From NCBI GenBank assembly GCA_027627225.1, contig CM051030.1:3997501-4061500 (forward strand): a stretch of DNA of 64,000 nucleotides, in the 5' to 3' direction. The notes under the pieces are model-generated. The model was not told the origin of the DNA, searched no databases, and saw nothing but the letters and a program-made list of their open reading frames with translations. Position numbers and translations under genes: made by a program. The DNA comes from Congeria kusceri. Taxonomy: Eukaryota > Mollusca > Bivalvia > Myida > Dreissenidae. Positions 24,067 through 36,207 of this stretch are shown here, piece by piece. Within the stretch, counting starts at the first letter, position 1, and each line of letters starts with the position of its first letter.

Positions 24067-25648
24067 GTACATAGCAAATATTTATTAATGATAAAGATTC
24101 GAACTATCACGAAATCTTACAGAATTTCCCAGCCCCTACCTGTAATCTCACGAAATGTTGCTGATCGATTTCTCCACAACTTTTTCAAGATAAGTTTATT
24201 TACTTATTACTGCACAGTTTTAAATTGCCTTCAAAATGAGACATCTTTTCAAGTAATCCATAAAAAAATAACACAGCTTTGGGCAAAGCAACTCATTTAT
24301 GTATCTGTAAATAGCGAATCCAAATAGCAGCGCAAACGCAAGCAAATAAGAAACTTAAGAAACAGCAGCAAAACATTTTTGTATATTTTTATTGAGTGTC
24401 ATAAATAGCACTACATCATAAAAGAATAATATAATACAAAATATGTAAACTACATGACTATATAATATGAAAATAACATTTAATATGAAGTAAACTGTAA
24501 CTTATTACTTGCCTGAAATACACATCAATGGTTTTGCTTCAAAAAGGCAGTACATATAAGTTGCATGCGAAATTGTGACAAAAATAAAGTAAAAACGAAC
24601 TTGTAATTTTACTTGAAATAACGTGAAATAAATGGTAATTACTTGAGATAGACTGTAATAAATGAAGACACTGGAAATGTAGTAAGTTGTAATAACTTGA
24701 ACTACATTGAAATAGCGTGAAAGAAATTTGAAATAAATTGTAATACTTTAAAATACATTTAGGTAGGAATCATGCAAATATTTGTGTTGCTATTCAAACC
24801 ATAAAAAATATAAGTAGCGTAGTATATGGTATATTATGTGTTTGTGAATATACGTGGTTTGGTATAACAGCGAACACCATACAATATATACAATACACAA
24901 AATACTGAACAGTAGACGTATTTTGTATCTTAACATATGTATATGTATATTTTTTAACAAATATTGTGTTCGTTTATATCATATATGACATATCAATACA
25001 CGTGTATACGCCGTCTATATCCATGTATACTTCTAATAAACTATATATGTATATGTAATTTATGTATAGAAAAAAAAATGTAGTTACAATTTAACTGTCG
25101 TTTTATTTTTATTTACTAGATTTGTCTTCTTCAAAAAGTTATTTTCAAAGTTATAATTCCTTATCGTTAAATATAGCAGTTAAATATCCCATTGAACACT
25201 GACTAAATTAAAAGCATACACTCGGTTACGAAAATAGTAACAATATAGTAGATCAAAATTTTGTTGAAAATTTCCGTGTATCTGTTTTTTGTCACTTCCA
25301 ATTGCTGTCAGTTATATGGGATGGGCATTATATAGTCACAAGTTACAAGTTACACGAGCAATCCGTGAGTATACGTCAGGCTGTATCTGTAATGTCGGAC
25401 TGTTACCATAGCAACCCGTGTCACATTGGCTTGTATGCATTTAACCTGAAAGTATATTATACATGATTAATATTACGTGTAACCAGGAACCATATTCAAC
25501 AACCTATTCTTAGACTTAAGAATAAAGAGCAGGCTTAGACTCGATAAAAAAATACTTCTGCGTTCGCAGATATGCTGGGCTCCAATGCCAATTTTGTCAT
25601 TTAAAATTATTTAAAACCAAGAATGCTGCAATAAGAGGTGGTTAATAC
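24067..25648. repeat. AT-rich DNA with a degenerate GAAATAA/GTAATAA repeat
   Basis: Between about 24480 and 24770 short blocks such as TTGAAATAACGTGAAATAAA and TGTAATAACTTGAACTACAT recur with ~20-25-bp spacing but strong divergence. The rest is AT-rich with many TATATG motifs and no gene. Confidence 0.4.
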
Positions 25649-25714
25649 CAAGTAAGATTCAAATTAACGGCCTTTTTAGAACACAAAAAAGACCGTTAAT
25701 TTGAATCTTACTTG
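25649..25714. repeat. Long hairpin 1 of a pair
   Basis: CAAGTAAGATTCAAATTAAC and GTTAATTTGAATCTTACTTG are perfect reverse complements, extending inward with one mismatch to a stem of about 28 bp around a short loop. Confidence 0.9.
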
Positions 25715-25721
25715 ACTGAAG

Positions 25722-25788
25722 ACTTAAGAGTAAACACTATTCTTAAAACATTAATTTAATGTTTTAAGAATATTGTTAACTCTTAAGT
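25722..25788. repeat. Long hairpin 2 of a pair
   Basis: ACTTAAGAGT ... TATTCTTAAAACATTA pairs with TAATGTTTTAAGAATA ... ACTCTTAAGT, giving a stem of about 32 bp with a couple of mismatches and almost no loop (centre TTAA near 25755). It starts eight bases after hairpin 1. Confidence 0.9.
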
Positions 25789-26927
25789 GTTCAGACTAAA
25801 AACGTGTTGGTAAATACGGGCTTGGGACCCGTCTTATTAAACATCGTAGGGTAGGTTTACATTACGATACAATTTTCGAAGAAGCATAAATGCTAAGCAC
25901 CAACATATTTGATTATGTATTTCAGTAATTATATTCATTTCCTTGGTATCTTTCACATGTCCTTTATTTCAGGAACATACTGACCATAAATGTCTATTTT
26001 TTTTAAACTACAAAATTCAGTCGTAACTTAGACTTGTCGTAAGATCTTTGATAAGACAGGGCCCTAGATCCCTGCGGAAATCAACGCGGTGATAGTGTAG
26101 AATAACTGTTCGCGAGAAAAGGACAGAAACAAAAATCAAGGGAAATAGAGTGCGGAAATCAAAGCGCTGATAGCGTAGAATAACTGTTCGCGGGAAAAGG
26201 ACAGAAACCAAAATCAAGGGAAATAGAGTGCCAAACATTTCTAACAGAAAGGACACATTTGTTTGAATGAAGTTCAGCAATGCAATTTTTACACAACAAA
26301 AATCGAACAATACATTGTTATACTCCCTACTTTCAACATCTCCGTAGCTATCTAGGTTTGTTTGCAAACTACTTAATGCAAGCGAAATTATATGCACAAC
26401 AGTCAACGTGTCTACCTGAATCCTGAATTTTTAATAGTCGAAAATTAAGAAAAATCATACAAGTCAGACAAGTCGTAAAATTGTATAGTTGAATTTTGTG
26501 CACTGTTGACAGATTTTGACACAGAATTTGCAGTATCATTCCAAGGGCATAAATATTTACTATTTAGTATTTGTCATGCATTTGTTTCAAGGCATATTGT
26601 TTCACACACCAATTCTAATTTGGACTTATTTTCAGCAGAAGTTAAAATTAACTTAAGAATCATCATTCATATTCTGCCTGACATATACTAGTGTTGAATG
26701 AATTTTTATTAAATAAGGATTAGAACATCTGAACCAAGATCTTTGGCAAGCCGATAAACTAACCTAAAATAAGTTTCTCATATCGTCACTTCTATTTTAT
26801 TTTAACACTTCACTTGCTGGTGACATTTCAATATGAATATAAATACTAGAGTTCCAACACATTACTATTCTAACGTGGCAGTTATTCTGTTTGTAAAAGA
26901 TTACAAAATACTTGTACATTATATATT
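25789..26927. repeat. Unassigned DNA with one ~70-bp direct duplication
   Basis: The segment with GATAGTGTAGAATAACTGTTCGCGAGAAAAGGACAGAAAC at about 26080-26150 is repeated next to itself at about 26152-26235 (units begin GCGGAAATCAA). No gene recognised. Confidence 0.55.
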
Positions 26928-27110
26928 GGGCCATACCAATTTGATTCTATGTTTAGCGTCCTCGGGCTGGTAGGTTTTGGATGCCTAAACGAAAAAAAAA
27001 AAATTGACAAAGTAAAAAATCGAGTTGGAAAGCATATACAAATTTGAAGAAACAAAAGACTTAGTTTACAAAAAGTGTTACAAATAGGTAGATCTAAATT
27101 GTATGGGATG
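26928..27110 (+). mobile_element. Partial MITE, GGCCATAC family (one end only)
   Basis: GGCCATACCAATTTGATTCT, TTAGCGTCCTCGGGCTGGTA and GGTTTTGGATG match the left arm of the element at 61824-62225. The second inverted terminus is not present here. Confidence 0.6.
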
Positions 27111-27122
27111 AAACGAAAAATA

Positions 27123-28403
27123 ACACGAGGGCCATGATGGCCCAAAGCGCTCACCTGAGAACTGTTGAAGACCATACTGTTGTGACAGGTTTGAAAATTA
27201 AGGTATATGAACAATACGCAAACGGGGATAGGATCAATTTGATTTAAAGCATCGGTTAGTGCAATGGGCTAACTAAAGTACGAGTTGGGTAGCGGATGTG
27301 CGGTGTTTTTGCTAATGGTTCTCGAATCATTTTTGTCGATTTTCTTACCTGACTCTTTTTCATTAAGTCAGTAACATTTCTGGAAAATGCAGAAACAGTA
27401 GATTTTGATGACTTTTTCGCAAACAGTTTTGGAGAACTAGTTGCGATGCGATAATTGCGATGGCTGTGCTATAAGGTCAAGTTAACTGTGAAAGTTTGGT
27501 CAAAATTAAATAAAAAATAGTGTGTGCAAGCCAATCATTGATAACTTGTTGATGTTTTTTTTTCCAAATACAAGGGGCAATAACTCCGGTGTTTCTAGCC
27601 TGATCATGCTTATATTTGACTTCACCTGTAGTCTTACGTTCATAGACAAACTTTGCACGATTGGTGAAGAATCGATGATAAATGAAGTCTCAATCCTAAA
27701 TAATGTGAATTTTTGTATATTTTTTTCACAAACAAAGGGCAATAAATCTGGTGTTTCTGGTTCGATTTTGCTTATATTCGTGTTCATTTTTAATCTCATG
27801 GTCATAGACAAACTGTGCAAGATTGGTGAAGATTGGATGAAAAATGAAATCTCTATCCTGAATAATGTCCACTGTTGCATATTTATTTCACACACAAAGG
27901 GCAATAACTCCGGTGTTTCTGGTCCGATCGTGCTTATATTCGACTTCAACTGTAATCTAATGGCAATAGACAAACTGCAAGATTTGTGAAGATTGGATGA
28001 AAAATGAAGTCTCTATCCTGAATAATATCCATTTTTGTATTTTTTTAAAATAAACAAAGGTCAATAACTCTGGTGTTTGAAACACGATCTGGCCCATTTT
28101 TGGCATCTGCAGATCATACACAAACTGTGAAAGTTTGGTTCACATTGGACGGAAAATAAAGTCGATTTGTTGGAAAAAGTCATTTTTGCACTTTTTTGGC
28201 ATAAAAAGGGGCAATAACTCAAGTGTTACTGGTGTGATTTTATGGTCATACACAAACTGTGCAAGTTTGGTTAAGATCGGATAAAAAGTGAAGTCTCCAG
28301 CGTGAATACGAACCCAATTGTTGACGGCACACGGACGACGGACGACGCAGGAGAGGTCACCTATACTAATAGCTCACCGAGCACTTCGTGCTCAGGTGAG
28401 CTA
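27123..28403 (+). mobile_element. Tandem-repeat element, GAGGGCC/CTCAGGTGAGCTA family, copy 2
   Basis: Left end ACACGAGGGCCATGATGGCC with GCTCACCTGAG. Right end AGCACTTCGTGCTCAGGTGA then GCTA. The body has about five ~160-bp tandem units with GGGCAATAACTCCGGTGTTT, GACAAACTGTGCAAGATTGG and GAAGTCTCTATCCTGAATAA. The ORFs that run through it on both strands arise because the unit length is near a multiple of three; they are not genes. Confidence 0.75.
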
Positions 28404-29389
28404 CAAATTACAAGTCTTGCACATTGTTGTTAAGAAGGCCGACACAACATTATGAGAAATTTTTAACCATTTTAGATAAATGGATATAAATTTATTACCT
28501 CTCATTGGTTCAATTAGTGTTGTGTTTCAAACATAAAACATATATCTGAATACTATACACGTTGATAGCATTTTCTTGTTTATTTTTGTTACCAAGATGA
28601 AAATATATGCATATTTAACGATAAAAAGTTACACGGCCAAAGAATATAATACATATATATTATAAAATTATGTATGTCAAAGCCACCAAATCCGCCTCGA
28701 GCAAAAATTACAACCACGACAATTTTATGGTATTCGTGGTACATATTAAAGACGTTCGCAACAAAAAGAAAATAATTGGGTTAATTTCTCCATTTGCTTC
28801 ATTTTTTCTTTATTGTATATAGGTTACAATATACTAATTTCATCTCTAATGTCATGTTTATGGGATCTTTTAACAAAATCTGTCGTTTGGAACAAAAGAT
28901 ATTCGTATATTTGATAAATTATTGGTGTTTTCACAGGCAAATTTAATGCAAATTTCACCTCGTTAAGCGTCCATTACAAGTCATTTGGTAAATGATAAAT
29001 GTAGATAAAGCGCGTTTTATCATTAAACTGCACTTGTATATTACCATACGAAACATTTAAAAAAGAGGCATTTAAAAATCTCCTTCTTTGTATGAATATA
29101 AACGCTATATATTATTCAACATTCTAAGTAACACAAACTGAAAAAAGGCTTCGACAGGTACCGTATTCAAAATTCCATATTTCCGGAAAAGGCCGTTGAC
29201 ACCCTATTTTTTAAGACTGTTTTAGTTTTAGGATACATTGATGCATGTTTGTGCCGAGTTTTAAGAAAACCTGTCGTTGGAATAAATTGAATGAAATGGT
29301 TGCGAACGTCTTTAAGCAATTAAACAAATACTGTTCTTTAATGGTTTAGTATTACTGACAATGAAAGATCCAACAACTTTCACTTTTAA
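28404..29389. other. Unassigned AT-rich DNA
   Basis: No gene or clear repeat recognised. Confidence 0.35.
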
Positions 29390-30340
29390 ACAAGAAACGT
29401 GGAAACTCCGCGAAAATCAAATGTTTCGAACGAAATGCAATGAACGCAATCCCAAAACCGAGGTCTAGATATAAGGAATCTACATATGAAGTTTCATTAA
29501 AATATCTCAATGTCTTCTCAAGCTATTGAGCGGAAACTGTTTGTCTATTTTTAGTGATCTTGACCTTGACCCCACCCACCCCATATGCAATCCCAAGCGA
29601 GGTCTAGATATAAGATATCTATGTATGAAGTTTCATTAAAATATTTCAATGTGTTCTCAAGTTATTGAGCAATCCCAAGCGAGGTCTCGATATAAGGTAT
29701 TAATGTATTAAGTTTCAATAAAATATCTCAATGCGTACTCACGTTACTGAGCGGAAACCGTTTTTCTATCATTAATAACAGTGACCTTGACCCCACCCAC
29801 CCCATATGCAATCCCAAGAAAGATGTCGATAAAAGGTATCTATGTATTAAGTTTCATTAAAATATCTCAATGCGTTCTCAAGATATTGAGCGGAAACCGT
29901 TCTTCTATTTTTAGTAACAGTGACCTTGACATTGACCCCACCCACCCCATATGCAATTCCAAGCGAGGTCTCAATATAAGGTATCTATGTATTAAGTTTC
30001 ATTAAAATATCTCAATGCGTTCTCAAGTTATTGAACGAAAACCGTTTTTCTATTTTTAGTAACAGCGACCTTGGCATTTACCCCACCCACCCCATATGCA
30101 ATCCCGAGCGAGGACTCGATATAATGTATCTATGTATTAAGTTTCAGTAAAGTATCTCTATGCGTTCTCAAGATATTGAGCGAAAACCGTTTTTCCATTT
30201 TTAGTAACAGCGACCTTGACCTTGACCTTACCCACCCCATATGCAATCCCAAGCGAGGTCTCGCTATAAGTTATCTATGTATGAAGTTTCATTAAAATAG
30301 CTCAATCCGTTCTCGAGTTAGAGAGCGGAAACGAAAAATT
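29390..30340 (+). mobile_element. Tandem-repeat element with ACAAGAAACGTGGAAACTCC head
   Basis: Left end ACAAGAAACGTGGAAACTCC then GCG (palindromic GTGGAAA/TTCCAC type). About seven ~135-bp tandem units with CTTGACCCCACCCACCCCAT, GCAATCCCAAGCGAGGTCTC, GTATTAAGTTTCATTAAAAT and TTATTGAGCGGAAACCG. The right end of the family (GTCGAGCTA) is missing, so this copy is 3'-truncated. Same unit type as 13718-15356 and 41494-42410. Confidence 0.7.
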
Positions 30341-32294
30341 TGGTTAAAAAGAGTCAACCATGTAAATAATGTTTACCAACATTGCGTTGTTTATATATTA
30401 ACAACATCGTAAAGCATCAGGATCTTGCTATGACCATGTAAACAGTAATCGTGAATCGATCAATAATATTTACTAAATATGTGTATAAATTAATGTATTT
30501 AACGTGTTGCATTATTAAAGTGTAAGATTGCCATTTCACCTGGTAATGTACCCATGGGAGTTTGATTAATTTTATATTTTGAGGTCTAATTGTCTAATTC
30601 CCCACCCAAGAGTCAAGAATTCGTGAATTGTTGTCTAAATCACCTAAATGGGAGATGCTTAATTGTTATTGGTGTATCAATCAAATGGCCCGGGGGCCAA
30701 TACTACCGGGATCTAAAATCCGAACAAAATATATTCCCGAGACACGGAATCATTCGGCTTGTCCAATTGCCGCCTGTCGAGAATCGCTTTCAGCTCCGTA
30801 TATGCCCTTTCCTCCATCCCCCCGAGGGGGGGGGGGGTAAATACTGATGGGGCATAATGCATAGTTGCTTAAGTACTGACGTTATACTAGGAACATACTG
30901 GGATTACCAACTTAATCGAAGGTTTACCTTTTCTGTCAAGGTCATTTACAACCTCAACAAAATATGTGAACTACGTATGCAATTGTTTTAAAGAACGATG
31001 CGCTATCGACCAATACGTTTGTGTAAATACAGTGTATATTACAAACTCTGGAGAAATTTAAGAATGTAAAAACTAGTATTGTTCTAAACGGATTTTGTGG
31101 CTTTTAAGATATAATACCCTTCAAAATCCTAATAAAATTGCGAAAGTAATATACAACAAAACAACACCATTCAAATATAGCTCAAACTATTGACTGTACA
31201 AAAAGTCAAAGGTATATAAAAATATATGCAAAAGGTAAACAAGCTTAAAATGCAGGGTCGCATTTTAACGTTTGTTTATATTTTGTATCAATAATAAACG
31301 CGAGTTGTTGTCAATGATATACAGTCTTCACATTAATTGTTTTAATCCAGTAGCCCGAATCATTTTGAAATCATAGCATACAGGTGAAATTTCCACTAGC
31401 CCGACTATATAAATTTCTTAATTTCTACTAGCCCAAATTGCATTTCACTAGCCCCGGGCTGTCGGACTAGTGGATAGTGTGAAGACTGGATATACCGAAG
31501 TTATATATATGTATTATTTGTACTTTATACCCCCCAAAATTATCAATTTAAACTCTTACATTTTATTATTTAATTATTATATATCTATTTCGCAGTTTCT
31601 GTATTATTTTGACTTAAGACTGTCAAAAAATAATTGTTTGCTGCTCCACCCCCCCCCCCCCACGGGCGACGCATGCTTATAAAGGGTGGGTAGGTAGGTA
31701 GGAAAATATTTTTTACTTTTTTTTGCTTGTAACATAACGTATTAACCATTAAAATGTTGACAACATAAAAAAACAATATGCCAAGTATGTCCAGTTAAGC
31801 ACAGTTATTGGTTGACCATGATTTTATTTGTTATTTGACAAGGAATAAAGTTATAATTACAAGTACTTCCAACAAACAACAAACAGTATCTGCTGACAGG
31901 AAAATTAATTCATATGAAGAAATTTAACCGATTCGTACTCACAATTCTGACGCAAATAAAATATTGTTGACTTAGTTCAAAAAATATTTTGGGTAGGGGA
32001 GAATTGTACGGGTAGGTAGCGGGAGGGAAACAAACAATATTTTATTGCAGGCCTAATACACTCAACAATAACAGGTTAAGCTAAGACTGATATTTTAAAC
32101 TCTATTTGCTAATTAGTATACATGTATTCAGTAAGTGTATTATGATTTTGAAGGCAGTGTGCCTTTAAATAAAAAATCTTGGGTACCAGACTCCAGTTAT
32201 ACGGGTAACGAGTGTTTAAAGTCGCATGCCGTTTTCCTCGAACGTGGTCCGCTGGCGCAACTCCATACCTACCGACTCCTGGCCGCTGGAAAAT
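30341..32294. other. Unassigned DNA
   Basis: No gene recognised. A C/G-run palindrome at 30818-30838 and a C-run at 31649-31662 are present. Blocks GGTAGGTAGGTAGGAAAATA (31688-31707) and GGGTAGGGGAGAATTG (31991-32006) look like degenerate copies of the repeat at 12.4 kb. Confidence 0.35.
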
Positions 32295-32485
32295 ATATAC
32301 ATGAATGTGAATGTGAATGTGAAAGTGAATGTGAATGTGACTGTGACTGTGAATGTGACTGTGAATGTGAATGTGAATGTGAATGTGACTGTGAATGTGA
32401 ATGTGAATGTGAATGTGAATGTGACTGTGAATGTGAATGTGAAAGTGAATGTGAAAGTGAATGTGAATGTGAATGTGAATGTAAA
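32295..32485. repeat. GAATGT hexamer microsatellite
   Basis: About 31 tandem hexamers, mostly GAATGT with scattered GACTGT and GAAAGT variants. Because the unit is six bases, all frames stay open and give artificial dipeptide ORFs (Cys-Glu, Val-Asn, Thr-Phe, His-Ile). Not coding. Confidence 0.95.
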
Positions 32486-32533
32486 CATTTGCAGTAAGTT
32501 TATTTAATGATATTGAGGAGAATAGTTGAAGAA

Positions 32534-32820
32534 ACAAGATTCTATGTTTGATAAAACACACATGCCCCCGGTTGGTGCTTGATAGCCCATTTCTTAGTCC
32601 AAATTAGGTCAAGGTCAAGGTCAAAGTGAGGTTGGGTGATATGGGTGGATAGGGAATGGCCATAAACAACAACTGTGTAAGTATCCAAGTGGTGTAGCAA
32701 GCGGTGTTGGTGCTAGACGAAGCGGTAAAGTCTTCTTAACCTTGTCACGGACGGACGGAAGGACGGACGGACGGACAGGACAATCACTATATGCCTCCCG
32801 CATCAGATGCCGGGGGCATA
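32534..32820 (+). mobile_element. Tandem-repeat element, GGGGGCATA family, copy 3
   Basis: Left end ACAAGATTCTATGTTTGATA, ATGCCCCCGGTTGGTGCT. Single unit with AGGTCAAGGTCAAGGTCAAA. A GGAC-repeat tail (32751-32779) precedes the right end ATGCCTCCCGCATCAGATGC then CGGGGGCATA. This is the shortest and cleanest copy, so the inverted CCCCCGG/CCGGGGG partners are easy to see. Confidence 0.8.
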
Positions 32821-33840
32821 AAAAAAGGTTCTAATAATAAAAGTAAACGGAACCAACACCACACACTATATATGATATATTATAGCACTAAGCAACTAAG
32901 TAATTATAACTTTTACCGACGAGTGACTTTGACAATAGAAATTTAAATTCTCTTGCATTCTTGAACACCGACACAATGAATGCTTTGTTCAGTTTGAACA
33001 CTTGGAAATGCATTGTTTAATAGCATGAAAAGCATTCTTGTCGGTGTTGTCGTTTTCTCGATACGGGAGGGGGGTATAAAGGCAAAGCCCAGTAATAATA
33101 GACGTGTCGTCAAATGTTAAATACACGTATATGCAAATTAATCCGCAGTTTTATCCAGACATTGGATCTCACGTGTTTAATGGTAAAACTATTTTTTTTA
33201 AAGAGCACATGTTCAAGCTTATGAAGTGTTTGTGATGAATGGAATTAACCCGTGAACGATAGCTGGGGTTGAGTTTAAACTGGTCGTAGTAAATCTTGAA
33301 AAGGTCTATTGATTGCATTTAAAAATCCTTCTTTTGTTTAACCTATTTTAAACACAAGAGCACATGGTCAGGGGCATAGCTTCCTTTAGGCACTATCGGC
33401 ACGTGCCTATACATTTTTTTCCAGGGATGAAAATTTTAAATATGCCAAAAGTGCAATAAAAACAAGAGGGTGGATAGGGGTGAGGGGATCTTTCGTGGCT
33501 GTGTTGAAACTTCATTGTTTAACGAGTCGATTACGTCAATATGAAATAAATTTCATGAAACACACGCTTATTTTACAATTATTGTGTAGAATCGGGGTTT
33601 AGCTGAAGTTAGATGTTTGTAGCCACATAGGAGTATAAACACTCCTGGCCCAACTTGTCGCTTACAGCGTCATTTTGTAGATTCCACCTATTGTGCCTTT
33701 ACATATTTTGAACCCAAGCTACATTCCTGATGGTAAAGCGTGTGATATGAATGTGACGTTCGATAAATGGCAAATAATACGTTACAAATAGCTGGGGAGA
33801 AATTAAAACTTGTTGTCGTAAGACCTGGAAAGGTTTTTGA
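32821..33840. other. 3' flank of the Rh gene; nothing else recognised
   Basis: This lies downstream of the stop codon of the minus-strand Rh gene and would hold its 3' untranslated region. No convincing second gene. Confidence 0.4.
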
Positions 33841-33989
33841 TTACATATAAAAATCATACTTTTTTTCCTCGACGTATTTTGCATGATTTTCTTCCTCCTC
33901 AGGAAGATTCCAGAACACGGAGTCCTCGAACAAACCATCCTCGTCCTTGATTTGATCCTGATCGAAAATCGGCAGCTTCATCATAAAAC
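33841..33989 (-). CDS. Rh transporter, last coding exon
   Basis: Acceptor TTTTCCAG|GTTTTATG at 33990; the phase joins G|GT to the preceding exon. It encodes GFMMKLPIFDQDQIKDEDGL, then FEDSVFWNLPEEEEN and a short tail ending KKYDFYM, with stop TAA at 33841-33843. The LP-F-..-FED-V-W--PE pattern is the cytoplasmic C-terminal signature of Rh glycoproteins. The first ~25 bases of this exon plus its acceptor are the seed of the tandem array at 34000-35125. Confidence 0.9.
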
Positions 33990-35125
33990 CTGGAAAATAC
34001 AGCAGCTTTATGATGAAATCTCAACACAATTGTTAAGACAGCACGCTAGCTTCTGATCCTGATCGAATATAGGCAATCCATGATGAAATTTGGGAAATAT
34101 AGTCAATAAGATCCTGATCGAATATCGACAGATTCACTATGAAACCTGGAAAATATAGTCATCAAAACTGTTAAGACAACACATAATCTTATGACACGGA
34201 TCGCATATCGTTAAATTCACATTGGAACAGTGAAATATAGTCAGCAAAATTGTTAAGACAACACATATTCTTATGATATAGATCGCATATCGTTAAATTC
34301 ACCGTAGAATAGAGAAATATAGTCAACACAATTGTTAAGACAGCACATGAGCTTATGATCCTAATCGAATGTCGGTAACTTTACGATGAAACCTGGGAAG
34401 TGTCGTCACCAAAATTGTTACGACAGCACATGAGCTAATGATCCTGATCGAAAAATGGCAACTTCATGATAAAACCTGGGAAATATAGTCAGCAAAATTG
34501 TTAAGACAGCATATGATATTATAACCCTAATACAGGAATGACCAATTCATGATTAACTTGGGAAATATAGGAAAATATAGTCAGCAAACTATTTAGAACA
34601 GCCCATGCTCTTATTATCCTGATCGAATACCCGGAACTTTATTATATCACCAGGGAAATACAGACAGCAAAATTGTTAAGACCGCACAAAATCATTTATC
34701 CTGGTCGAATAACCGCAACTTCATTATAAAACCTTGGAAATAGAGTCAACGAAATTGATCAGATATAACAGGTTCTTATGAACCTGATCGAATTCGACAA
34801 CTTTATAAAACCTGGGAAATATACTCAGTTAGATCCTGATCAAAACTCGGCAACTTCGTTATAAAACCTGGGAAATATAGTCACTAAGATCCTGATAGAA
34901 ACTCGGCAACTCCATTTTCAAACCTGTGTAATACTGTATATTAACAACATTGTTATGACAACACATGATTTAAAATATGATATTGATTGAATACTGGCAA
35001 CTTCATGTTAAATCCTGGAAAATATTTTAACAAATTGATATCACACCACAGGATCTTATGAAATCTGCAACTTCATGATAAAAGATGGGAAATTAAGTCA
35101 ACACAATTGTTAAAGACAGAATAGG
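33990..35125 (-). repeat. Tandem array of the last exon's 3' splice site and start (about 14 copies)
   Basis: Units of about 83 bp (some shortened to ~55) repeat from the splice acceptor of the last Rh exon outward. In minus orientation each contains a diverged version of ATTTCCCAGGTTTTATCATG, then AAGTTGCCGATTTTCGATCA, GGATCA, then intron sequence GCTGTCTTAACAATTTTGCT. That is, each unit carries the acceptor AG, the codons for about MKLPIFDQD, and the upstream intron. The real exon is the copy at the end of the array. Divergence between units shows that the array is old. Confidence 0.85.
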
Positions 35126-35425
35126 ATCTGAATAAGCGATGTCGCTAACCGGTGCTGATATATGACGCAATCTTAGGAATTATCGACGGCGATTATTTAT
35201 GAATGACGCATAAGTCATGAGACAACCGTCAGAATATGCGATTTCGCAATGTTTTAATTCAGCGATGACGCAATAATGCAATTAATTATAAGCAATCATA
35301 TGAATTAGTGATGACGCTTCAATACCGGTAATGATAAAAGACGCAATGTTATAAAATAGCAATGGCGCAATGTTTTGTATTACCAATGTCGCTTACCGGC
35401 GAAAATACATGACAAATGTTAGAAA
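35126..35425 (-). repeat. Donor-derived tandem repeats, distal part
   Basis: Units of roughly 25-90 bp built from GATGACGC, CTTACCGG/TGATGATA and ATGACGCAATGTTATG. The CTTACCGGTGATGA core equals the minus-strand sequence TCATCACCG|GTAAG, the end of the Rh exon at 38718 plus its donor. The same repeats continue at 38390-38717 next to that exon; the block 35.43-38.38 kb separates the two parts. Confidence 0.7.
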
Positions 35426-35761
35426 TATCGTGACTCGCTTCTTGTGTCATCAGATTCTCGCGTCTCGCTTCGTGTATCTTGGTTTGAAAATCTACCACGA
35501 GACTCGAGATTCGGGCGATATTTGAACGTATAATATCGTGCCACGCTTCGTGTCTCGCCTGAATATCGTGTATCGCTTCGTGTCTCACTTCCATCTCGTG
35601 TCTCGACCTTTGAACGCGAGGCACGATAATTGCGCGAGACATGAAGCGAGGCACGCTATTTTAGCGCGAGACACGAAGCGAGACACGATAATCCGGCGAA
35701 ACACCAGGTCAAATTACACCAAAACGGAAGTCACATCCTCAGGGTTATAGTTAGATGTCAG

Positions 35762-36161
35762 TTAGATAATAAACACATAGGGTTCAGTGTATAATGCATA
35801 TGATTTTTAAAATACAGTTTAAATGATATGTTTTGGTATCAATTTAAAGGTATATATGTAAGAAATAAGAAAAAATGACAGTTTTAGGCACTACTTTGTC
35901 TTAGTAGTTCCCAGCTTCATAACTTTTGGCCCATGTATTCATGCACAAAATGGCAGCCCCCATGCCTGTCAAAACCGGCGTGATTACGTAAATATTTTCA
36001 GTTACAACGTATAGAAATTTTTTACATGCTGTTTTTTTCAAAAGGTTATGGTCTTATCTTTGGTGATATATCGGGAAGAAGATTGGTTATGGTGAAAATT
36101 GAGATCAAACATTGAATATTTTATATGTAACAATGAAGGAATTTATTTGCGCATGCGTAAC
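35762..36161. repeat. Left ~400-bp direct terminal repeat
   Basis: Begins TTAGATAATAAACACATAGG and ends ATTTGCGCATGCGTAAC. It is nearly identical over its length to 37822-38229, with small indels and substitutions. Termini are not the TG..CA of standard LTRs. Confidence 0.9.
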
Positions 36162-36207
36162 CTTTAAGAACTTCCGGTAAGATTTGTTGTCTGCAAACAT
36201 TTTGAAA

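Noticed and set aside
27506..27989. 155-residue ORFs on both strands
   Set aside because: They lie within tandem units of an interspersed element whose period happens to keep the frame; other copies have stops.
32109..32561. Long low-complexity ORFs (His-Ile, Cys-Glu, Val-Asn repeats)
   Set aside because: They are frames through a hexamer microsatellite, open on both strands.
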